From: an uncultured Sphingomonadaceae bacterium
GTDB taxonomy: Bacteria; Pseudomonadota; Alphaproteobacteria; Sphingomonadales; Sphingomonadaceae
Length of the DNA: 64,000 nucleotides
NCBI GenBank assembly: GCA_947489315.1
Contig: CANLCX010000004.1
Span: forward strand, 248,001 to 312,000
Direction: 5' to 3'
The position numbers were made by a program, and so were the translations under genes. Below, piece by piece: positions 1 to 7,513 of the stretch (within the stretch, counting starts at the first letter, position 1; every line of letters begins with the position of its first letter). A model generated the notes under the pieces. The model was not told the DNA's origin. It worked only from the letters and a program-made list of their open reading frames with translations, and searched no databases.

Positions 1-1027
1 TCTGCATGTCCAGCAACTCGACCTGCGGCGTCAAATAGCAATCCCGGCGCGGCTCTTCTTTCGCTAGATCGGTGGAGAGATATTTGGCGTTGCTGTCACA
101 AAATACCGTCGCGATGGCTTTGCGTTTTCCGTCCGTATCCGGTTCCTGCGTCAGTGCCAGACGGATTGCCGCTACCAGATTACCGCCGCTGGATATGCCA
201 ACGCCCAGACCAAATTGCCGGCTCAGTTTCTGCGCCATTAATATCGCATCGCCATCATTCACATCGATAATATCGTCAATCTGGTCGAGCTTGACGATCT
301 CAGGAATAAATTCGTCGGACACACCCTGAATACGGTGATGGCCTATTTTATAACCGGTCGACAGAGTCGGAGATTCCACCGGTTCAACCGGGTGACAGGA
401 AATGGTCGCGTCCATTTCTTTCAAGTAGCGCGACACGCCCATGATCGTTCCGCCGGTGCCGACACCTGCCACAAAGCCGCCCAGATCTGCGCCATCACTT
501 TGCACCTGCCGCCAGATTTCCGGTGCGGTACCGGAACAATGGGCGTTGCAGTTATCTTCGTTGGAAAATTGCCGCGGTAGAAATGCGCCTTCGGTTTCGC
601 CCATTTTTTCTGCCAATGCTATCGAGCCGAGAAAGCCGCCTTCTTCTTTGGAAACCAGCCGCACGTCTGCGCCGTGGCTCGCAAGAATTGCCCGGCGCTC
701 CATGCTCATCCAGTCCGGCATGAAGATGGTAACGGGATGGTCCAATGCGGTACCGAGGGCTGCCATCGCGATGCCGGCGTTACCGCTGGTCGCTTCCGCG
801 ATACGCTGCCCCGGCTTCAACGCGCCGCTGCGGGTTGCATTTTCGAGGATGGACAGTGCCATGCGATCCTTGATGCTGCCGGAAAAATTATACATTTCCG
901 CTTTGGCATAGACGGTGACATCTTGGGCCTCGCAGCGCGCGTTGATGCGCAGCATTGGTGTTTGACCAATAAGACCTGATAGCGCCCGAAACTTGTCTTC
1001 GCGGTTCCGGCCAACTTGATCGAGCAT
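1..1027 (-). CDS. cysteine synthase family PLP-dependent enzyme (partial, runs off left edge)
   Basis: The frame is open from the ATG at 1025-1027 to the window edge, giving 342 codons without a stop. It is a fold-type II PLP enzyme of the cysteine synthase/cystathionine beta-synthase family. SGSIKDR (residues about 50-56) holds the probable PLP lysine, EATSGNAGI matches the PTSGNTGI substrate loop, and GVGTGGT matches the phosphate-binding glycine loop. Both the lysine motif and the substrate loop deviate from textbook CysK (N-P-x-x-S-V-K-D-R; P-T-S-G-N-T-G). The donor and acceptor amino acids are therefore uncertain: O-acetylserine sulfhydrylase, cysteine desulfhydrase or a CBS-like role. 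An Lrp/AsnC regulator is divergently encoded 102 bp away and may respond to the product or substrate. The C-terminus lies outside the window. Confidence 0.85.
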   Translation of the reverse strand, partial: MLDQVGRNREDKFRALSGLIGQTPMLRINARCEAQDVTVYAKAEMYNFSGSIKDRMALSILENATRSGALKPGQRIAEATSGNAGIAMAALGTALDHPVTIFMPDWMSMERRAILASHGADVRLVSKEEGGFLGSIALAEKMGETEGAFLPRQFSNEDNCNAHCSGTAPEIWRQVQSDGADLGGFVAGVGTGGTIMGVSRYLKEMDATISCHPVEPVESPTLSTGYKIGHHRIQGVSDEFIPEIVKLDQIDDIIDVNDGDAILMAQKLSRQFGLGVGISSGGNLVAAIRLALTQEPDTDGKRKAIATVFCDSNAKYLSTDLAKEEPRRDCYLTPQVELLDMQ

Positions 1028-1107
1028 TATATTCCCCCTTGATTAAACGACAGGAATATCAACAGGTCGGTCAAATATCTTTGCCATAAATCTCTTTGAA
1101 ATAGGAA

Positions 1108-1123
1108 AATATGTGATAATATT
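1108..1123. promoter_or_regulatory. AT-rich dyad between divergent PLP enzyme and Lrp/AsnC genes
   Basis: AATATGTGATAATATT has 5-bp inverted arms around a 6-bp centre. It lies 6 bp before the Lrp/AsnC start codon, in an AT-rich divergent promoter region. Lrp/AsnC proteins bind such AT-rich dyads, so an autoregulatory operator is plausible. The assignment is inference from position and symmetry only. Confidence 0.3.
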
Positions 1124-1129
1124 CTGGGT

Positions 1130-1600
1130 ATGGGCAAAGAAATCAAAAATATTGATGAAAATGATCGAAATATCCTGAGGGCTTTACAGCGGGATGCAAG
1201 CCTGTCGCTGGAAAACCTGGCCGCCCAATTGAGCTTGTCGACCAATGCCTGCTGGCGGCGAATCAAGCGGATGGAAGCCGACGGCATCATCGCCCGGCGC
1301 GTGGCGATTGTGGATCCCGAAGCGGTCGGGCTACGGATGACCGTCTTTGTCGCGGTGCGGACCAGCGATCATAGTGACCAGTGGCTCGGGAAATTTGCCG
1401 CCGCTGCTTCTGCGATTGAGGAGGTTGTAGAGTTTTATCGCATGGCCGGCGAGGTCGACTATCTGCTCAAGCTGTTGGTGCGCGATGTCGCTGATTATGA
1501 TCGGGTGTATAAAAAACTTATCAAGGCGGTGCCGCTGTCTGATGTCTCGGCGAGCTTTGCGATGGAGCGGATAAAATACGAGACGGCGGTGCCTGTTTGA
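1130..1600 (+). CDS. Lrp/AsnC family transcriptional regulator
   Basis: This 156-residue protein has the usual Lrp/AsnC length and layout. An N-terminal winged HTH covers about residues 6-60 (IDENDRNILRALQRDASLSLENLA, then LSTNACWRRIKRMEADGII). An alpha/beta RAM ligand-binding domain follows (YRMAGEVDYLLKLLVRDVADYDRVY). Proteins of this family form dimers to octamers and sense amino acids. It faces the cysteine-synthase-like gene across about 100 bp, so that gene and itself are the likely targets. By analogy with DecR/YbaO control of cysteine catabolism the effector might be cysteine, but the sequence does not show this. It is followed by a REP-like hairpin pair that separates it from fahA. 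Confidence 0.88.
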   Translation: MGKEIKNIDENDRNILRALQRDASLSLENLAAQLSLSTNACWRRIKRMEADGIIARRVAIVDPEAVGLRMTVFVAVRTSDHSDQWLGKFAAAASAIEEVVEFYRMAGEVDYLLKLLVRDVADYDRVYKKLIKAVPLSDVSASFAMERIKYETAVPV

Positions 1601-1623
1601 CAGGTTTAGGTTTGGCGCAACGG

Positions 1624-1698
1624 TGCTCCGCACTTGATGCGGAGCCCAGGTTAGACGGGCGTGACAGCTACTCTAGGCTCCGCATCAAGTGCGGAGCA
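1624..1698. repeat. REP-like paired hairpin element (copy A)
   Basis: Two perfect 23-nt inverted arms lie at 1624-1646 and 1676-1698. Each arm contains the core CTCCGCACTTGATGCGGAG or its complement, which itself folds into a 7-bp hairpin. The arms flank a 29-nt centre that includes GTTAGACGGGCGTGACAG. A second copy in inverted orientation lies at 9079-9152, and a single related hairpin at 20061-20079. The element sits between convergent genes and could end transcription from both sides. Confidence 0.8.
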
Positions 1699-1706
1699 CA
1701 AACTCT

Positions 1707-2717
1707 CTAAACCGCAACGACTTCCTGCCGGATCGCACCAAATATTGAATGCCCATCCGCATCTAGCATCTGGATTTTCACCGTATCGCCAGCGCTCATG
1801 AACGGTGTTTTCGCTTCGCCATCGGCGATGGTCTCGATCATCCGGATTTCGGCGATACAGCTATAGCCAAGACCACCGTCGGCAACCGGTTTGCCGGCTC
1901 CGCCGTCAGCATCCTGATTGGAGACAGTTCCGGAACCGATAATGGTGCCAGCGCATAGGGGCCGGGTTTTCGCAGCATGGGCGACAAGCTGGGCAAGATT
2001 GAAGGTTGCATCGACACCAGCATTAGCGCGACCAAAGGGTTCCCGGTTATAATCGACTTGCAGAGGTAGGTGAATCACAGAGTCTTTCCACGCATCGCCT
2101 AGTTCGTCGGGCGTCACGCACACGGGAGAAAAGGCGCTTGGCGGCTTGGACTGGAAAAAGCCGAAACCCTTGGCGAGCTCACCGGGTATGAGGCCACGCA
2201 AGGATACATCATTGCACAGCATGATCAGCTGGATCTGATCGGCGGCATCTTCGGCGCTGACGCCCATTGGGACATCGCCGGTAATGACGGCGACTTCGCC
2301 TTCCATGTCGCAGCCCCATTTCGGATCGCCCAGCGGGATATCATCGCGGGGCCCGAGAAACGCATCGGAGCCACCCTGATACATGAGCGGGTCGCTGTAG
2401 AAGCTTTCAGGAACTTCTGCTCCGCGCGCTTTGCGGACGAGTTCAACATGGTTGATATAGGCACTGCCATCGGCCCATTGATAGGCGCGGGGCAGAGGCG
2501 AATGGGCTTCGCGTTCATGAAAACGCTCGCATGGAACGGCTTGATGTTCAACGTCGCGGGACAAGGCCTCCAGCTTCGGGGCGCAGTCTTCCCAATTGTC
2601 GAGAGCGGCTTGGAGAGTGGGGGCTATATTACTCGCTTCGCAGCAACGGGTCAGATCTTTTGAGACGACGACCAACCGGCCATCGCGTGTATCGTTTTTC
2701 AGCGTCGCGAGTTTCAT
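1707..2717 (-). CDS. fahA: fumarylacetoacetate hydrolase family protein
   Basis: The 336-residue protein has an N-terminal domain (about 1-80) and a C-terminal FAH catalytic domain. The stretch CDMEGEVAVITG near residues 133-144 carries acidic metal-binding residues, and a later GSGTVSNQDADGG loop fits the family. Fumarylacetoacetase cleaves fumarylacetoacetate to fumarate and acetoacetate, the last step of tyrosine and homogentisate catabolism. It lies downstream of hppD and a VOC gene on the same strand, which supports that role over the other C-C hydrolases of the superfamily. The start at 2717 is preceded by a GGGAA ribosome-binding site. No homogentisate dioxygenase or maleylacetoacetate isomerase is present in this cluster. 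Confidence 0.85.
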   Translation of the reverse strand: MKLATLKNDTRDGRLVVVSKDLTRCCEASNIAPTLQAALDNWEDCAPKLEALSRDVEHQAVPCERFHEREAHSPLPRAYQWADGSAYINHVELVRKARGAEVPESFYSDPLMYQGGSDAFLGPRDDIPLGDPKWGCDMEGEVAVITGDVPMGVSAEDAADQIQLIMLCNDVSLRGLIPGELAKGFGFFQSKPPSAFSPVCVTPDELGDAWKDSVIHLPLQVDYNREPFGRANAGVDATFNLAQLVAHAAKTRPLCAGTIIGSGTVSNQDADGGAGKPVADGGLGYSCIAEIRMIETIADGEAKTPFMSAGDTVKIQMLDADGHSIFGAIRQEVVAV

Positions 2718-2782
2718 AGGGTTCCCATCTTTTGTTGAAAACGGATAGTGCGCCGGAACGCATCAACAATCAACATGCGCGT

Positions 2783-3334
2783 TTAATGTTCGTCGCGGGC
2801 CTTCTCATGCAACCATGCGGCATGTTGCGGTGCCTTTTTGGTGCGGCTCCATTCTTCGAGCATTTCGGGCGCGACGCGGCGTAGTTCTTTCATCTCTTCG
2901 TCCGTTCCAATGTCGCAGGCAATTTCGAGCCGGTGTCCATTAGGGTCGAAGAAGTAGATGGACTTGAAGATGCCGTGATGGGTGGGCCCTAAAACCTCAA
3001 GCCCTTCCGCCTCTGCATTGGCCTTGGCGGCGAGCAGTTCATCCAGCGTGTTCACCTTAAAGGCAATATGCTGCACCCATGTCGGCGTGTTGGGATCTTT
3101 GCCCATTTCCGGCTGCTCGGGCAGTTCAAAAAAGGCGAGTATATTGCCGCCGCCGGCATTGAGGAAAATATGCATATAGGGATCATATTCACCCGTCGAC
3201 GGCACTTCATTTTCCGCAAAAGCCAGGTCAAAGTCCATGCCCATGACGCGTTGATAAAATTCGGTGGTCTCCTTCGCGTCCTTGCAGCGATAGGCGACAT
3301 GATGAATGCCGGAAAGATTAGGGGCTGATGTCAT
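2783..3334 (-). CDS. VOC family (glyoxalase/dioxygenase superfamily) protein
   Basis: The 183-residue protein has two beta-alpha-beta-beta-beta modules. Candidate metal ligands are in IHHVAY (near residue 10), FFEL (near 89), QHIAF (near 108) and GHRLEIACD (near 138). A helical tail follows ([19 protein letters not shown]). Its start overlaps the hppD stop by 4 nt (ATGA), so the two are translationally coupled, and fahA follows. That position points to tyrosine catabolism. The reaction is not evident: it could be an isomerase, a ring-cleaving type I dioxygenase or an accessory detoxification enzyme. The fold is secure, the function is not. Confidence 0.75.
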   Translation of the reverse strand: MTSAPNLSGIHHVAYRCKDAKETTEFYQRVMGMDFDLAFAENEVPSTGEYDPYMHIFLNAGGGNILAFFELPEQPEMGKDPNTPTWVQHIAFKVNTLDELLAAKANAEAEGLEVLGPTHHGIFKSIYFFDPNGHRLEIACDIGTDEEMKELRRVAPEMLEEWSRTKKAPQHAAWLHEKARDEH

Positions 3335-4434
3335 TCTGCAGGTTCTTCCACATTCAGCACACCGCGCGCAACCTGATCGCGTTCAATACTTTCGAACAGC
3401 GCTTTGAAATTGCCTTCGCCAAAACCGTCATCGCCTTTGCGTTGGATAAATTCAAAGAAAACCGGGCCAACCTGTGCTTCCGCAAAAATCTGCAATAACA
3501 GGCGCGGTTCGCCGCCTTCGGTTGTGCCATCGAGCAAAATGCCACGCGTTTGTAACGCCGAAACATCTTCGCCATGACCCGGCAAGCGGCCATCGAGCAT
3601 TTCATAATAGGTATTGGGCGGAGCCGTCATGAAGGGCACGCCGAGTTTCTTGAGCCGGTCCCAGCAAGCAATCAGGTCATCACAGATGAGCGCGATATGC
3701 TGGATGCCCTCGCCATTAAACTCGCGCAAAAATTCTTCGATCTGACCCTTGCCGCCTTCACCCTCTTCGTTGAGCGGGATTTTGATCTTGCCGTCAGGGG
3801 CCGTCAGCGCTTTCGAGGTCAGGCCGGTATATTCGCCCTTGATATCGAAGAAGCGGATTTCGCGAAAATTGAAGAGCGTCTCGTAATAATCCGCCCAATA
3901 TTTCATCCGACCACCGTAAACATTGTGCGTCAGATGATCGATTATGTGGAAGCCCGCTCCAACCGGATTGCGGTCGACACCCGGCAGATATTCAAAATCT
4001 ATGTCATAGATTGAAAGAGATTCGCCGCGTTCACCGCCATCATAACGATCAACCAGATAGAGAATGGCGCCACCGATGCCGCGGATAGCAGGGATCCGCA
4101 ATTCCATTGGTCCGGTCTCCACGTGAACCGGTTCTGCGCCCTTTTCAAGCAGGTGGTCATAGGCCTTGCGTGCATCCTTCACCCGGAAGGCCATGCCGCA
4201 AGCGGAAGGCCCATGCTCGCGGGCGAAATACCAGGCCGGCGATTTGGGTTCATAGTTGATGATCAGGTTAATCGCGCCCTGCCGCCACAAATGTACATCC
4301 TTGCTGCGATGCTGGGCAATCTCTGTAAATCCCATGACCGCAAATACTGGCTCGAGGATGCCACGCTCGGGCGCGCAAAATTCTACAAATTCAAAGCCAT
4401 CAAGGCCAACCGGGTTTTCAAAAAGATCAGCCAT
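3331..4434 (-). CDS. hppD: 4-hydroxyphenylpyruvate dioxygenase
   Basis: The enzyme converts 4-hydroxyphenylpyruvate to homogentisate, with Fe(II), in the cytosol. The 367-residue protein has two VOC domains. The facial triad is visible as His in [10 protein letters not shown] (about 167), His in QHIAL (about 246) and Glu in FFEFIQRKG (about 328). The reading frame is open for 30 more codons upstream, but the family N-terminus ([19 protein letters not shown]) supports the ATG at 4432-4434. It is first gene of the run hppD-VOC-fahA and overlaps the VOC gene by 4 nt. It is divergent from the sodium channel gene. Confidence 0.95.
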   Translation of the reverse strand: MADLFENPVGLDGFEFVEFCAPERGILEPVFAVMGFTEIAQHRSKDVHLWRQGAINLIINYEPKSPAWYFAREHGPSACGMAFRVKDARKAYDHLLEKGAEPVHVETGPMELRIPAIRGIGGAILYLVDRYDGGERGESLSIYDIDFEYLPGVDRNPVGAGFHIIDHLTHNVYGGRMKYWADYYETLFNFREIRFFDIKGEYTGLTSKALTAPDGKIKIPLNEEGEGGKGQIEEFLREFNGEGIQHIALICDDLIACWDRLKKLGVPFMTAPPNTYYEMLDGRLPGHGEDVSALQTRGILLDGTTEGGEPRLLLQIFAEAQVGPVFFEFIQRKGDDGFGEGNFKALFESIERDQVARGVLNVEEPAE

Positions 4435-4591
4435 AGATGCATTCCTTATAAGCGAGGGCAATATAGTTGCAAATGAAACTATAGCGGAGGCGATCGGAAA
4501 ACGCAAGGGTGACGAGACGGTCAATCCTTACTTGATCCGCCGAGCGTAAGTCGCCAAATGGCAGAAATCAAAGTTAAAAAAGGGTAGCGTA

Positions 4592-5362
4592 GTGATCCAG
4601 AAGATCAAAACCATGATCGAGTCGGCTTGGTTCCAAAATGCGATCATGGCGGTGATTGTCATTAATGCGATTGTGATCGGGCTGGAAACCTCTGTGGATG
4701 TGATGACTGCCATTGGGCCGATTCTGGTTGCCCTTGATCAGATTGCTATCGTGATCTTCGTGATCGAAATCCTCCTCAAGCTGCTCGTTTACCGTTTTCA
4801 GTTTTTCCGCAGCGGCTGGAATATTTTCGACTTTGTGATTGTTTCCGCCGCTTTGCTGCCGCTGGGCGGGAATTTTGCGGTCCTTCGTGCTTTGCGTATC
4901 GTTCGTGCCTTTCGGCTCATTTCCGCGATGCCCAAAATGCGGCAAGTGGTTCAAGGTTTGTTGGCTGCTATTCCATCCATGGGGTCTGTCATTCTGTTAC
5001 TGGGGCTCATTTTCTATGTGGCTTCGGTCATGGCAACGAAACTATTTGGCGCTTCCTTTCCGCAATGGTTCGGCTCGGTAGGTTCCTCGCTCTATTCGCT
5101 GTTCCAAATCATGACGCTGGAAAGCTGGTCCATGGGCATCGTGCGCCCGATCATGGACGTTTATCCTTGGGCCTGGGCATTTTTTGTCCCGTTTGTTCTG
5201 GTCACCTCTTTTGTCGTGCTCAATCTCTTCATCGCGATCATCGTAAACGCGATGCACGAAGAAGCCGACGAAGAGCAGAGCGCGCAAAGGGATGAGATAT
5301 TGAACGAGATACGCGGATTGCGAGAGGAAGTCGTTGCGATGCGAAATGAAAAAACCACCTGA
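4592..5362 (+). CDS. voltage-gated sodium channel, NaChBac/BacNav family
   Basis: This 256-residue protein is a single-domain, six-helix ion channel that would act as a tetramer in the inner membrane. The S4 sensor with repeated arginines (LRALRIVRAFRLI) spans about residues 98-110. The pore selectivity filter TLESWSM lies at about 175-181 and matches known bacterial sodium channels. S6 is at about 195-220, followed by an acidic region and a heptad-like C-terminal helix (NEIRGLREEVVAMRNE) as in BacNav tetramerisation domains. The start is a GTG at 4592; an in-frame ATG at 4613 is an alternative. It stands alone, divergent from hppD. Family roles in motility and pH homeostasis are known elsewhere; nothing nearby tests them here. 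Confidence 0.93.
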   Translation: MIQKIKTMIESAWFQNAIMAVIVINAIVIGLETSVDVMTAIGPILVALDQIAIVIFVIEILLKLLVYRFQFFRSGWNIFDFVIVSAALLPLGGNFAVLRALRIVRAFRLISAMPKMRQVVQGLLAAIPSMGSVILLLGLIFYVASVMATKLFGASFPQWFGSVGSSLYSLFQIMTLESWSMGIVRPIMDVYPWAWAFFVPFVLVTSFVVLNLFIAIIVNAMHEEADEEQSAQRDEILNEIRGLREEVVAMRNEKTT

Positions 5363-5373
5363 TCGGTCGTCTT

Positions 5374-5667
5374 TTACATTGGGTGGATTTCAGGCTTCTC
5401 ACGATAAAAATGGACCTGCATCTCCATCGGACCAGTTAACGCCACATGATGCAATATTTCCGGCTCGATCAATTGACGATCTCCGGCAGTCATGCGGCGG
5501 GTATCCAGAGTTTCTTCAATCACATAATTGAGACTGCCGCTGAGAATCTCCAGCACACCCCAGCTACCGGCTTTGGTGCTATGGGCTGCCTGCAGGGCTT
5601 TGGGCAGGCTGGTTTCATCAAATACGGGCGTTGAGCTATAAGGTTTGGGTTCACTCATATCGGTCAC
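5374..5667 (-). CDS. DUF1971 / YeaR-TehB-like cupin domain protein
   Basis: This 97-residue protein fits the small DUF1971 family that includes E. coli YeaR and the C-terminal part of TehB-type proteins. Features are KAGSWGVLEILSGSL, the central GDRQLIEPEILHHV turn and the terminal HFYRE. The fold is cupin-like. Its start overlaps the end of the upstream membrane protein gene by 4 nt, and that gene overlaps the haemoglobin gene. With the NsrR-like gene divergent beyond, this is a nitrosative-stress operon, which agrees with E. coli yeaR being an NsrR target. The biochemical activity is unknown. Confidence 0.78.
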   Translation of the reverse strand: MTDMSEPKPYSSTPVFDETSLPKALQAAHSTKAGSWGVLEILSGSLNYVIEETLDTRRMTAGDRQLIEPEILHHVALTGPMEMQVHFYREKPEIHPM

Positions 5668-6110
5668 ATGACCGCAAAGCGGATGAGCGCGATGGCAAGG
5701 CCAAATAGAGCGAACATGATCGGCACAACCAGCATCTGCCCATAGACGGCACCAAAGCTCATCCGGCCAGTAAAGGTATCAAACTTGCCCTGGATCCATT
5801 GGCTTTTTTGTTTCCCTCGGACAGATGCGCCCAAGCCGTTCAGGACAAAGGCCGTACCAAAATACATCACGGCATAGAGCATACTGATGGCGATCATGAA
5901 CAAGGCGCGCCCGTCGTGGCCCGTGCCCAGGATTAAACCGAAAAAGAACAAGGCATAGCTCGCCGCCATGCTGCCCCAAATCACAGTGGGAATACCGAAA
6001 GTGCGGGCTTCGGGTTGAGTGGGAGTGGCAAGCACAACCATCTTATGGGGCACAGATTCGTTATAAAAATCCTCGCTCTGGACGGCCATATTATTCTCAT
6101 CGAGTAACAT
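5664..6110 (-). CDS. small integral membrane protein of the nitrosative-stress operon
   Basis: I do not recognise a named family. The 148-residue protein has a polar N-terminus and three or four hydrophobic segments: VIWGSMAASYALFFFGLIL (about 44-62), LFMIAISMLYAVMYFGTAFVL (about 70-90), and MLVVPIMFALFGLAIALIRF (about 125-144). It overlaps the haemoglobin gene by 14 nt and the DUF1971 gene by 4 nt, so all three are almost certainly co-translated. An internal ATG seven codons in (MAVQSEDF) is an alternative start. The context suggests a membrane partner in NO or nitrate/nitrite response. No haem or metal ligand pattern is obvious. Confidence 0.75.
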   Translation of the reverse strand: MLLDENNMAVQSEDFYNESVPHKMVVLATPTQPEARTFGIPTVIWGSMAASYALFFFGLILGTGHDGRALFMIAISMLYAVMYFGTAFVLNGLGASVRGKQKSQWIQGKFDTFTGRMSFGAVYGQMLVVPIMFALFGLAIALIRFAVM

Positions 6111-6564
6111 TATTCGTCTCCTTCTTTTGCTTTATGGTGGGCAGTCCATCGCGGTGGATGGAAATGCCGGTCATCAGGCTATCGGCAATCCGCTCTGCAC
6201 GTTCGGATAAGAATTGGCAGGCGGCGGCGTTAGGCATCACTTCTGGCAATGTCTCATCGAACAGAGCCAGCCAGTGATCGAAATGGGCGCGCTCAATACC
6301 TGGGATCGCTAGGTGTTTGACCATAGGGTTGCCACGAAACCGTCCCGATTCAATCGCGATGGACGCCCAAAAATCCTTCATGCGGGCAAGATGAGGCCGC
6401 CAGTTGGTGATCTTCTCGTTGAAAATGGGTCCCAGCAGATCATCGTTGCGAACCTTCTCATAAAAGCCCTCTACCAGATCGGAAATCCGCGCTTCGGTAA
6501 TCCCCAATGCGGCTGCATGGGCGGCTTTGTCTTCACGGGCTGCAATCGTATGCGGGTGGGCCAT
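6097..6564 (-). CDS. group III truncated haemoglobin
   Basis: The 155-residue protein has the compact 2-on-2 globin pattern of group III. FYEKVRNDDLLGPIF (B helix region, about 34-48) and ITNWRPHLARMKDFWAS precede RFRGNPMVKHL and the proximal histidine in ERAHFDHWLALF (about residue 94). Such globins bind O2 and NO, and group III members have been linked to NO detoxification. It is the first gene of the operon that faces the NsrR-like regulator across an 82-bp promoter region. It ends in a lysine-rich tail overlapping the next gene. Confidence 0.9.
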   Translation of the reverse strand: MAHPHTIAAREDKAAHAAALGITEARISDLVEGFYEKVRNDDLLGPIFNEKITNWRPHLARMKDFWASIAIESGRFRGNPMVKHLAIPGIERAHFDHWLALFDETLPEVMPNAAACQFLSERAERIADSLMTGISIHRDGLPTIKQKKETNNVTR

Positions 6565-6585
6565 GGCTCGACTCGTTTAAAGAGG

Positions 6586-6638
6586 TATATAATATGACTC
6601 TTATATCCGACTTGCGATTAAAAGCAATATATAATATG
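6586..6638. promoter_or_regulatory. direct-repeat operator/promoter region shared by trHb operon and nsrR
   Basis: The 11-mer TATATAATATG occurs at 6586-6596 and again at 6628-6638, 42 bp apart (about four helical turns). Both lie in the divergent region between the haemoglobin operon and the Rrf2-type gene. AT-rich sites of this kind suit NsrR/Rrf2 proteins, and each copy also resembles a -10 element. Whether they are operators, promoters or both cannot be told from sequence alone. Confidence 0.5.
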
Positions 6639-6646
6639 CATGTTTA

Positions 6647-7084
6647 ATGAGATTGACCACCCAAACCGATTATGCGCTGCGGACATTGATGTTTCTGGCG
6701 ACACAGGAAGGCAGCCAGACGATTGACGATATCGCTTCGGCTTACGGCATTTCCAAAAACCATCTGATGAAGGTTGTGCAACGCCTCGCCAGTGCCGGTT
6801 TCATCATCAGTCAGCGTGGCCGTGGCGGTGGGCTGACGCTTGCGCATGAGCCGAAGCAAATTAGCGTCGGAGCGGTTGTGCGCATGATGGAAGATACGGA
6901 CCAGTTTGTGGAATGTCAGATGGGCTCCACCAATAATTGTATCATTACTCCGGTTTGCGGCCTCAAGCATGTCTTGTCTGACGCCGTGAATGTCTTTCTA
7001 GAACATCTCGACCAGTTTTCTTTGGCCGATATCACCAAGGATCAAAAAGGATTCTCCCAGATATTTGCGCTCGATGACGCTTGA
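6647..7084 (+). CDS. nsrR: Rrf2 family transcriptional repressor, NsrR-like
   Basis: The 145-residue protein begins with the Rrf2 winged HTH (RLTTQTDYALRTLMFLA; GISKNHLMKVVQRLASAGFI; GRGGGLTLA). Three cysteines at 90, 98 and 104 (CQMGSTNNCIITPVC) can bind an Fe-S cluster. NsrR senses NO through that cluster and de-represses detoxification genes. The neighbouring truncated haemoglobin and YeaR-type genes are typical NsrR targets, which favours NsrR over IscR. The direct repeats upstream are candidate operators and imply autoregulation. The gene is convergent with ribH, with a 6-bp gap. Confidence 0.85.
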   Translation: MRLTTQTDYALRTLMFLATQEGSQTIDDIASAYGISKNHLMKVVQRLASAGFIISQRGRGGGLTLAHEPKQISVGAVVRMMEDTDQFVECQMGSTNNCIITPVCGLKHVLSDAVNVFLEHLDQFSLADITKDQKGFSQIFALDDA

Positions 7085-7090
7085 ATTCGT

Positions 7091-7513
7091 CTAATCCGCG
7101 AAGCGCTGTCCCAGTTCATACATGGCAACAGCCGCTTTGGCGGCTTCCCCGCCTTTGTCTTTCTGCCCCTTATCGGCCCGTGCCAAAGCCTGGGCTTCAT
7201 TCTCGACCGTTATGATGCCGTTGCCGACTGCCGCGCCATCTAAAGTCAGCGCCATGATGCCGCGCGCGCTTTCGTTGGAGACAATTTCGAAATGATAGGT
7301 TTCTCCACGCAACACGACGCCCAAAGCGACAAAGCCGTCATAGGCACCGCTGTCAATTGCCAGCGAAATCGCACCGGGTATTTCCAGCGCTCCGGGAACG
7401 GTCAGGGATTCATGCGCATGACCTGCGGTTTCCAGCGCGGCCTTAGCGCCGTCGAGCAGCATATCATTGAGATGGTCGTAGAAACGCGCTTCGACGATCA
7501 GAAATTTAGCCAT
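7091..7513 (-). CDS. ribH: 6,7-dimethyl-8-ribityllumazine synthase
   Basis: Lumazine synthase condenses 5-amino-6-ribitylaminouracil with 3,4-dihydroxy-2-butanone 4-phosphate, the penultimate riboflavin step. The 140-residue protein shows the family pattern: [20 protein letters not shown] near the N-terminus, [11 protein letters not shown] at about 41-51, and [23 protein letters not shown] at about 66-88 with the catalytic histidine. The last base of ribBX at 7513 is the first base of the ribH start codon, so the two overlap by one base and form an operon. Confidence 0.95.
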   Translation of the reverse strand: MAKFLIVEARFYDHLNDMLLDGAKAALETAGHAHESLTVPGALEIPGAISLAIDSGAYDGFVALGVVLRGETYHFEIVSNESARGIMALTLDGAAVGNGIITVENEAQALARADKGQKDKGGEAAKAAVAMYELGQRFAD

